Of a DNA stretch of 17,907 nt, positions 6,816 to 12,193 are shown in pieces. Location of the stretch: NCBI GenBank assembly GCA_041486185.1, contig JBGPKX010000083.1:1-17907 (forward strand), given 5' to 3'. Made by a program: the position numbers and the translations under genes. The notes beneath the pieces are model-generated. The model was not told where the DNA came from, made no database searches, and was given only the letters and a program-made list of their open reading frames with translations. Numbering within the stretch: position 1 is the first letter of the stretch; each line of letters begins with the position of its first letter. Origin of the DNA: QHXW01 sp041486185. GTDB lineage: Bacteria; Acidobacteriota; Terriglobia; Bryobacterales; Bryobacteraceae.

Positions 6816-7607
6816 CTAACCGCCACCCCCCACCGTGATCTCGAGGCCGTCGTAAGCCAGACGGATGTGCGGAGGCAGCAAACTTTCGGTTTCCGCGTGT
6901 GGCAGGTCGTGGCAGATGTGCGTGAAGAAAGCTCGCTTCGGCGCGAGCTGCTCAACGGTCTGGATGGACCGCTCGACGGTGGAATGCGTGGGGTGCGGCT
7001 TGTGGCGAAGCGCATCCAAAAACAAAACATCCAGGCCGCGCAACTGCTCCATCGATTCCGCGGGAATGTCGCTGTGATCGGTGAGATACGCCGCGCAGCC
7101 AAAGCGGAATCCGAAGATCGACGAGCGGCCATGCAGCAGGCGGATCGGCGCGAATCCCAGCCCGAAGAGTTCGAACGACTCGCCATTCAACGTGTGCACT
7201 TCCAGTTGCGGCACTGAGGACTCCCGCTCGCCATCGTCAAAAATGTATTGAAAGCAGCGCTGGATGGCGCCCATAGTGTCGGAAGAGGCGAAAATGGGGA
7301 TGCGGGTTCGCTGCCGGAAATTGAATGGCCGCACGTCATCGAGGCCCATGATATGGTCGGCGTGGGAGTGAGTGAACAGCACGGCGTCAAGCCGATCCAC
7401 TTTCGCGCGCAGCACCTGGGTGCGAAAATCCGGCGTGGTGTCGATCACCACGTTGTGTCCCCCGTACTCCAGCAATACCGATGGCCGCAGACGGTTGTCG
7501 CGCGGATCTGCGGACGTGCAGACGGCGCAATGACACCCCGGGGTGGGTACCCCCACGCTCGTGCCTGACCCCAGCACGGTGATCCTCAGTGGACCCGCCG
7601 AGCTCAT
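6816..7607 (-). CDS. MBL-fold phosphodiesterase, PhnP-like
   Basis: This 263-aa metallo-beta-lactamase-fold hydrolase has the metal motif THSHADH (79-85) and further His and Asp ligands (FFTHICHDLPHAE near the C-terminal part, FRFGCAAYLTDHSD before it). Near the N-terminus GSGTSVGVPTPGCHCAVC (13-30) carries the extra Cys/His cluster that marks the PhnP-like subgroup, which hydrolyses cyclic phosphodiesters such as phosphoribosyl 1,2-cyclic phosphate. No phn genes are present, so the substrate here is unknown and could be a nucleotide-like or RNA-end phosphodiester. It is translationally adjacent on both sides: its ATG abuts the TGA of the DUF1844 gene, and its TAG abuts the ribF ATG. Confidence 0.85.
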   Translation of the reverse strand: MSSAGPLRITVLGSGTSVGVPTPGCHCAVCTSADPRDNRLRPSVLLEYGGHNVVIDTTPDFRTQVLRAKVDRLDAVLFTHSHADHIMGLDDVRPFNFRQRTRIPIFASSDTMGAIQRCFQYIFDDGERESSVPQLEVHTLNGESFELFGLGFAPIRLLHGRSSIFGFRFGCAAYLTDHSDIPAESMEQLRGLDVLFLDALRHKPHPTHSTVERSIQTVEQLAPKRAFFTHICHDLPHAETESLLPPHIRLAYDGLEITVGGGG

Positions 7608-7922
7608 TCAGCTTTTCTGGCTTTCTTCGAGGGCCTGCACGTAGCGGAAGCGCAATTCTGTGAGCGAATTCTCCAGCAGACGCTGCTCTTCCAGCGTGAG
7701 ATTGCCCCTGGTTTTTTCGTGCAGCATCGCCAGCAGATCGATGCTGTGGCGCGCCAGATCGAGATCCGGTTTCGGCCGGTCTTCTTCGGCCCCAAAGTGA
7801 AGCAACCCGAGCTGCAGCTCCGCCTGCGTGCGCAAAGATAGCGCCAGGAATTCAAACGAAGCCGGCGGCAGCGGAATGCGCTCTTCCGCGCGCGAGGCTC
7901 CGGCGTTTTCGCTCTCGCTCAT
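7608..7922 (-). CDS. DUF1844 family protein
   Basis: This small acidic, soluble 104-aa protein has no signal peptide. After a low-complexity N-terminus comes FEFLALSLRTQAELQLG (about 24-40), a linker DRPKPDLDLARHSIDLLAML (about 49-68), and a helical tail EEQRLLENSLTELRFRYVQA. This is the DUF1844 pattern: two helices around a conserved LG-LH segment and a PDLxxARxxIDxLxxLxxKTxGNL core. The function of the family is unknown. It leads the operon with the MBL enzyme, ribF and the aldolase (0-nt gap to the next gene), a context that hints at a role near translation or cofactor supply but proves nothing. Confidence 0.85.
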   Translation of the reverse strand: MSESENAGASRAEERIPLPPASFEFLALSLRTQAELQLGLLHFGAEEDRPKPDLDLARHSIDLLAMLHEKTRGNLTLEEQRLLENSLTELRFRYVQALEESQKS

Positions 7923-7940
7923 TGAGTCTTCATTTTAGCA
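7923..7940 (-). promoter_or_regulatory. Extended -10 promoter of the DUF1844-MBL-ribF-aldolase operon
   Basis: On the minus strand TGC-TAAAAT (7940-7932) forms an extended -10, and only nine bases separate it from ATG 7922. A start site about seven bases downstream would leave a leader of two or three bases. No good -35 is visible, which is common for extended -10 promoters. No Shine-Dalgarno sequence precedes the ATG, in line with near-leaderless translation. Confidence 0.45.
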
Positions 7941-8268
7941 ATACCGGATTGGCGCGGACGAGTTGACGATCGAAGAGGCCGCCGGCGAACCGCCATCCCG
8001 ACGTGGATGGCCCGGTGTCCGGATGCGGCGTCAACCGGCCGCGATCAGCGGCTATGGCCAACATCCTCATCTACAAGACGCCGACGTTAGGGCCAAGCGC
8101 CTTCCCAACAACCCGCCTTACGGATCTTCAGCCTGGCGTTGCACGCGGGAGGTGTTGCAACTTCAGCGCTGCGGATCTGGCAGGGTGCGCGGATGAGGTC
8201 CTGCTGGGCGCCTCTGGTTGCGGGCCATGCAGGGTCCACGAACGACAGCGATCTTGACCGTTTAGAGT
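7941..8268. other. Gene-poor GC-rich stretch, no recognised gene
   Basis: About 330 bases lie between the operon promoter and the end of the small secreted-protein gene. Short open frames exist (for example 7963-8196 and 8003-8257 on plus), but their translations show no known motif, mix many Arg, Pro and Cys residues and lack ribosome sites. The 8003 frame ends in a Cys-containing segment (CGPC) that is probably fortuitous. No transposon ends, tRNA or long repeats are seen. It could be a decayed gene or an untranslated region. Confidence 0.5.
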
Positions 8269-8550
8269 CTATCGGGCACGGCGGTTTGCCGCTTCTGCCG
8301 CGAGTTTCAGCTCATTGTTGGCCTGATCCAGTAAGTCTTTGGCCTTTTGAGCGTGACCTTGCATGTCCCATTCATTGGCTCGCTGCGCTTCTACGATTCT
8401 TTCCCAGGCCTGCCGGCTCAACCGCTGTGCCGCTGCCAGATTCGGATGCCGTGTGGCGGAGACATTTCGACCGGGCCTCTGCGCGAGGGCAATGCCTCCA
8501 ACAACGAGCAAGGAAGCGAGAAAAGCGGCGAGAACGTGATTTCTGATCAT
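8269..8550 (-). CDS. Small exported helical protein, Acidobacteria-type
   Basis: The protein has 93 aa. MIRNHVLAAFLASLLVVGGIA is a Sec signal peptide, with probable cleavage after ALA (about residue 24). The mature part, about 70 residues, starts HPNLAAAQRLSRQAWERIV and continues with heptad-like Ala/Leu/Lys helices (KAKDLLDQANNELKLAAEAA), ending in basic residues. It should be a periplasmic helical hairpin or coiled coil. I recall similar small proteins in Solibacter-like genomes but know no function. The frame is open back to 8721, but the longer N-terminus is unlike a secreted protein and would cross the promoter, so ATG 8550 is chosen. It is divergent from the VOC-phosphatase gene. Confidence 0.7.
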   Translation of the reverse strand: MIRNHVLAAFLASLLVVGGIALAQRPGRNVSATRHPNLAAAQRLSRQAWERIVEAQRANEWDMQGHAQKAKDLLDQANNELKLAAEAANRRAR

Positions 8551-8607
8551 GGGTTGGATTATAAGGTCCAGACCGGACTTCCCGCAACAGTCTGAGAACT
8601 TAGTTCT
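8551..8607 (-). promoter_or_regulatory. Leaderless-type promoter and upstream 13-bp inverted repeat
   Basis: On the minus strand TTGCGG (8587-8582), an 18-nt spacer and a perfect TATAAT (8563-8558) precede ATG 8550 by only seven bases, so transcription should start at or next to the A of the start codon. Just upstream of the -35, AGAACT-t-AGTTCT (8595-8607) is a perfect 6-bp inverted repeat around one base, placed where a transcription factor could act. Confidence 0.5.
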
Positions 8608-8709
8608 GAGTGGCAATCGATCGTCCATTCCGAGGGACGCATCCGCGAATGGTTGCTTGACGCCCTCTCTGTGGAAATGCCGCGCAGCCGGTTCTGGCTT
8701 GTTGGCCGG

Positions 8710-8740
8710 CAACCCTTCCATGATTCGTAATGGAAGGTTG
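8710..8740. repeat. Inverted repeat / hairpin in divergent intergenic region
   Basis: CAACCCTTCCAT (8710-8721) can pair with ATGGAAGGTTG (8730-8740) around an 8-nt loop. This gives 11 base pairs with one bulged C, plus a further G-C pair outside (8709/8741). It is not followed by a T run on either strand, so it does not look like an intrinsic terminator. It lies about 100 bases upstream of the VOC-phosphatase start. The rest of 8608-8840 shows no gene on either strand. Confidence 0.5.
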
Positions 8741-8827
8741 CGCCGTCCAGGAGGTGCAATCGGAAAGAGGTGAGACGGCGCTCTGTTCGTGAGCTGCCGG
8801 GGAGTACGGGCGCGGCCCTCGGGCGCT

Positions 8828-8843
8828 TATAATCACTGCCATG
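8828..8843 (+). promoter_or_regulatory. -10 box directly before the VOC-phosphatase start (leaderless type)
   Basis: A perfect TATAAT (8828-8833) is followed by seven bases and ATG 8841. Start-site selection six to eight bases below the -10 would place the 5' end at the start codon. There is no Shine-Dalgarno in the preceding bases, which supports leaderless translation. No convincing -35 is visible in the GC-rich sequence upstream. Confidence 0.45.
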
Positions 8844-10142
8844 GGCAGCCCTACGCCAGCGCCGGGATCGAACCGGTCGAGTGAACGTTTGGACGGGCAC
8901 AGTCCCTATCTTGGTGTTCATACCATCAACATTTTCGTTCGAGATCAGGAACAAAGCTTACGATTTTACGTGGATCAACTGGGATTCGATCTGGCTTTTG
9001 ACGCTCAGCTTCAATCCGGCGACCGTTGGGTAGCCGTCGCGCCTCCTGACGGTAGCGCACTGCTCGCGCTGATCGCACCAAAGCCAGAATCCAGAGATTA
9101 CAAGCTGATCGGACGGTCCACCGGGGTTGTTTTTGTCACCGAAGATGTGATCGCCAAGTACAGTGAATGGCGCAAGCGCGGTGTCCGGTTTCAGTATGCG
9201 CCACGCCTCAGGCGCGTGAAGTACGGGCGCCCGGCGGTGGAGCCAGGCCCTATCCCGTCCGCGGGGATCGAAGAGCAGAATGGGATTTGGGGCGGCGTGT
9301 TCACGCATTTCAGAGATTTGGACGGGAACTCGTTCACACTGGTCGGCTTCGACGAGGTGAGCCGCGAAATCGAAGCGCAACGGCGCGCGATCGCCGAGAA
9401 GGTGGATGCTGAACGGCGCGCCGCGCAGGAACTCGAAATTGCCAAACAGGTGCAGGCCAGGCTCTTCCCTCAAACGCTGCCGCCGATTCGAACGCTCGAA
9501 TACGCGGGTATGTGCATCCAGGCTCGCCAGGTTGGTGGCGATTACTACGATTTCCTGGACCTTGGCGGAGAGCGTTTCGGATTTGTCATCGGAGACATCG
9601 CAGGCAAAGGCATCGCCGCCGCGCTTCTGATGGCGAATCTTCAGGCGAATATGCGCATCCATTGTGCGACGGCGTTGGATCAGCCGCAACGCCTGTTGCG
9701 GTCTGTGAACCGCGTCTTTCACGAGAATTCGACGGAGAGCGCCTACGCGACGCTCTTCTTTGTCGAATATGACGACGAAGGGCGGCGGTTACGATACGCG
9801 AACTGTGGCCACCTCCCGGCGCTTCTCCTGCGGAGCGACAACACCCTGGAAAGGCTCGAATCGACGGGCACTGTATTGGGACTGTTTGGAGAATGGGATT
9901 GCTTGGTAGGGGAGCGAAGGCTCTTCTCGGGAGACACCTTGGCACTCTATACGGACGGGATAACCGAATCGTTCGACGAGGCTGGTGAGGAATTCGGCGA
10001 AGAACGCCTGATCGACGCGCTACGGCGGCATCGGCATCTGTCTTCGCAGGGCATCATAGCGGCCGTTGTGGATGAAGTTCGGCGGTTCAGTGCCCATGAA
10101 CAGTACGACGACATCACACTGACCGTTGCAAAGTGCCGATGA
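8841..10142 (+). CDS. VOC domain fused to SpoIIE/RsbU-type PP2C phosphatase
   Basis: This 433-aa, probably cytosolic protein has no membrane segment. Residues about 23-170 form a VOC (glyoxalase/dioxygenase-like) domain: VHTINIFVRDQEQSLRFYVD at the start and GGVFTHFRDLDGNSFTLVGF at the end. A charged helix, about 171-205 (EIEAQRRAIAEKVDAERRAA), probably a coiled-coil linker, leads into QVQARLFPQTLPP and the phosphatase. Metal-site aspartates are visible at D234 (GGDYYDF), D252 (GDIAGKG), D372 (YTDGITE) and D424 (YDDITL), so it should be active. RsbU-like enzymes dephosphorylate anti-sigma-factor antagonists. Here the VOC domain takes the place of a sensor and may bind a small molecule. No anti-sigma or antagonist gene is nearby. 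Confidence 0.88.
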   Translation: MGSPTPAPGSNRSSERLDGHSPYLGVHTINIFVRDQEQSLRFYVDQLGFDLAFDAQLQSGDRWVAVAPPDGSALLALIAPKPESRDYKLIGRSTGVVFVTEDVIAKYSEWRKRGVRFQYAPRLRRVKYGRPAVEPGPIPSAGIEEQNGIWGGVFTHFRDLDGNSFTLVGFDEVSREIEAQRRAIAEKVDAERRAAQELEIAKQVQARLFPQTLPPIRTLEYAGMCIQARQVGGDYYDFLDLGGERFGFVIGDIAGKGIAAALLMANLQANMRIHCATALDQPQRLLRSVNRVFHENSTESAYATLFFVEYDDEGRRLRYANCGHLPALLLRSDNTLERLESTGTVLGLFGEWDCLVGERRLFSGDTLALYTDGITESFDEAGEEFGEERLIDALRRHRHLSSQGIIAAVVDEVRRFSAHEQYDDITLTVAKCR

Positions 10143-10165
10143 AAATCAAACGACTTACGCTTGTC

Positions 10166-10378
10166 CTATCCTGCGGCGGGGCGATACGAACGGGAGGGAA
10201 AGGACGGTGCAGTCGCGGGAACCATGTGTTTCTTGAGTTGCAGGACACGGATCTCGTCGAGAGCGCGGTAGGCATCCGCCCGGGCGTGCGCTATGTTACG
10301 TCTTTCCATAAGGATACAGCCCCACAGCACGGCCGTGAGCAGGGCGATGGAGCACAGTCCCTGGCGTGTGATCTTCAT
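10166..10378 (-). CDS. Small single-pass membrane protein, unknown function
   Basis: The protein has 70 aa. A short basic N-terminus MKITRQG is followed by one hydrophobic segment CSIALLTAVLWGCILM (about 8-23), then a charged helix RRNIAHARADAYRALDEIRV and a basic, Pro/Ser-rich tail. The segment is best read as an uncleaved anchor with the C-terminal helix in the periplasm. The frame also allows ATG 10426 (86 aa), but MKITRQ is the natural start for an exported protein. The competing plus-strand frame 10133-10537 has no such organisation. It converges on the VOC-phosphatase gene (23-nt gap) and diverges from the next small exported protein. I recall similar proteins in Solibacter-like genomes, but this is unverified. 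Confidence 0.6.
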   Translation of the reverse strand: MKITRQGLCSIALLTAVLWGCILMERRNIAHARADAYRALDEIRVLQLKKHMVPATAPSFPSRSYRPAAG

Positions 10379-10567
10379 GATTGGAATCGTTCGAAAGGCA
10401 CCCACGCGGTCATCGGAGCAATTCATTTTCCAAAATCAATACCCTTTGTTATCAGACGTATGAAATTGAGAATAGTGTGGCGTCAGTTCACACGCGGGCA
10501 CATCTTGCACGGCGTGGTACAGTTGCAGCTGAATTGACTTAAGTTTAGCGGCGGATGTACGGTGTTT
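10379..10567. other. Intergenic region between divergent small genes
   Basis: This 189-nt spacer is less GC-rich than its surroundings, especially 10425-10485, as expected for a divergent promoter region. I see no convincing -35/-10 pair on either strand. A short GTGTG...CACAC inverted repeat (within 10476-10495) lies near the middle and could be an operator. No gene was recognised. Confidence 0.4.
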
Positions 10568-10906
10568 ATGAGAGTGTTCTACAGCTTATCCAGGGGGCGG
10601 GCGGGGCTAACGGCGCTGATTTGTGCGCTGATCGTTGGCGTCGTGGCGCTTGGCGCTGAGGCCAAACGAAGCCAATACCAGTCTCAACCGGGCGCAATCC
10701 AGTACCTGAACAAGGCAGTCAAGATGGAAACCTCTCACGCGCAGAGGGCTGCGCCGCCGGTACAGGCCGCTACAATCGAGCCGGTTCCGGTCGAGATCCG
10801 GCCGGTTTTCCATCGGATCACCTGGACGCTTGGCGAACCACGGCCTTGTCCGCGAGAGCGCCGGCTTGACGTTCGTCCTCCTCCCTCAACTCTTCTTTAT
10901 AACTGA
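10568..10906 (+). CDS. Small exported protein upstream of the efflux operon, unknown function
   Basis: The protein has 112 aa from ATG 10568 (GTG 10562 in frame is the alternative). MRVFYSLSRGRAG is a basic N-region, ALICALIVGVVALG the hydrophobic core, and AEA a plausible signal peptidase site (about residue 32). The mature part is Pro/Arg-rich without a recognised fold (EPVPVEIRPVFHRITW, then PRPCPRERRLDVRPPPS) and contains one Cys. It stands 66 nt before the adaptor gene with no clear terminator between, so it may be the first gene of the efflux transcription unit. Function unknown. Confidence 0.55.
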   Translation: MRVFYSLSRGRAGLTALICALIVGVVALGAEAKRSQYQSQPGAIQYLNKAVKMETSHAQRAAPPVQAATIEPVPVEIRPVFHRITWTLGEPRPCPRERRLDVRPPPSTLLYN

Positions 10907-10972
10907 CGCCCCTCGGTTCGGGTGTAAGAACGGGCCTGCAAAACGCCGGTCCGGAGTAAAGGAGATTCCACA

Positions 10973-12193
10973 TTGAAACATTGGGTTGTTTGGCCTGCCG
11001 CGGCTGTCATCTTGTGTCTGTGCGCTTGCAGCCGGAAAGACGCGGCCGAGGCCAAGAGCGATCCGCCGCGGGCCGTTACGGTGGCGGTCGCCAAAGCGAA
11101 GCATGAAGACCTTTCCCGCGAGCTGGTGCTGACGGCGGAATTCCGTCCGTTTCAGGAGATCGATGTTCACGCCAAGGTGGCGGGATTCGTGAAGAAAATC
11201 TACGTAGATGTCGGCGACCGCGTTAAAGAGGGCCAGCTTCTAACCGTACTCGAGATTCCGGAGATGCAGGACGACCTGACGCGGGCCTTGGCGGCCAAGC
11301 GGCGCAGCAGCGCGGAGGTGGAGCGGGCGCGCGACGAGCTGGTGCGCTCGCAATCGGCACACGAAGCGTCGCACCTTTCCTACGCGCGGCTGGCGGAGGT
11401 GATCAAGCAGCGTCCCAATCTGGTGGCACAGCAGGAAATCGACGACGCACTGGCGCGCGACCGCGTTGCGGAGGCGCAGATGGCGGTGGCCAAAGAGGCA
11501 CTGGCGGCGGCCGAGCAAGGGGTGCAAGTGGCCATTGCGGATGAAGAGAAGATTAAGACGCTGTCGGCGTACGCGCGCATCACGGCGCCGTTTGCCGGAG
11601 TCATCAGCAAGCGCTACGCCGATACCGGCGCGATGATCCAGGCGGGCACCGCTTCGCAAACGCAGGCCATGCCCGTGGTGCGACTGGCGGAAGATCAATT
11701 GCTGCGTCTGGTGCTGCCGGTGCCGGAATCGGTGGTGCCGCGCGTGCACGTGGGCTCCGCGGTCGAGGTGCGCGTGCCGTCGCTCAACCGAACCTTTACG
11801 GGCAAGGTGGCGCGTTTCACCAGCCAGGTGCAGCTTTCCACGCGCACCATGGACACCGAAGTCGATGTGCCGAATCCGGCTCTGATGCTGAAACCGGGCA
11901 TGTACGCCGAGGCGTCGCTGGTCCTCGATCAGCGCGACGATGCTCTAGCGATTCCGATCCAGGCGATCAACCTCAGCGACCAGAAAAAGAGCACGGTGTT
12001 TCTGGTCACGGCAGATAAACAGATTGAGGAGCGGCCGGTGACGCTGGGCATCGAGACGCCGACGAAAGTCGAGGTGCTTTCCGGGATCGCGGAGGACGAT
12101 CTCGTCGTGGTGAGCGGGCGCAGCGGGCTCAGGCCAGGCGAGCGCGTGGAGCCCAAGGTCGTCGATCTGGCGGCGCTCAAGGGAGACGAATAG
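10973..12193 (+). CDS. RND efflux periplasmic adaptor lipoprotein (MFP/HlyD family)
   Basis: The 406-aa adaptor bridges the inner-membrane pump and the TolC-like channel. The N-terminus ILCLCAC (13-19) forms a lipobox with lipidated Cys19. It then shows the first half of the lipoyl domain (EIDVHAKVAGFVKKIYVDVG, KEGQLL), a long alpha-helical hairpin (about residues 100-195, rich in Ala/Glu/Arg), the returning lipoyl half (ITAPFAGVISKRYADTGAMI), a beta-barrel domain and a membrane-proximal domain (IPIQAI...VTLGIET...VVVSGRSGLRPGERV). The start is TTG 10973, supported by AAAGGAG with GGAG ending eight bases upstream. The stop TAG directly abuts the permease ATG, so the two are translated together. 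The substrate is not evident. Confidence 0.92.
   Translation: MKHWVVWPAAAVILCLCACSRKDAAEAKSDPPRAVTVAVAKAKHEDLSRELVLTAEFRPFQEIDVHAKVAGFVKKIYVDVGDRVKEGQLLTVLEIPEMQDDLTRALAAKRRSSAEVERARDELVRSQSAHEASHLSYARLAEVIKQRPNLVAQQEIDDALARDRVAEAQMAVAKEALAAAEQGVQVAIADEEKIKTLSAYARITAPFAGVISKRYADTGAMIQAGTASQTQAMPVVRLAEDQLLRLVLPVPESVVPRVHVGSAVEVRVPSLNRTFTGKVARFTSQVQLSTRTMDTEVDVPNPALMLKPGMYAEASLVLDQRDDALAIPIQAINLSDQKKSTVFLVTADKQIEERPVTLGIETPTKVEVLSGIAEDDLVVVSGRSGLRPGERVEPKVVDLAALKGDE

Noticed and set aside
5853..7217. Open frame of 454 aa on the plus strand across ribF and the MBL gene
   Set aside because: It lies opposite two well-supported genes, has no recognisable motif and is rich in Arg, Gln and His, typical of a GC-rich shadow frame.
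5822..7922. FMN riboswitch associated with ribF
   Set aside because: ribF is internal in a gap-free operon and no conserved leader space exists.
8003..8257. Open frame of 84 aa with a CGPC motif near its end
   Set aside because: CGPC recalls thioredoxins, but no thioredoxin fold sequence surrounds it, and there is no ribosome site or relative I recognise.
10133..10537. Plus-strand frame of 134 aa after the VOC-phosphatase
   Set aside because: It competes with the minus-strand 70-aa membrane protein, which has a coherent N-terminus, membrane segment and helix. The plus frame shows no such organisation.
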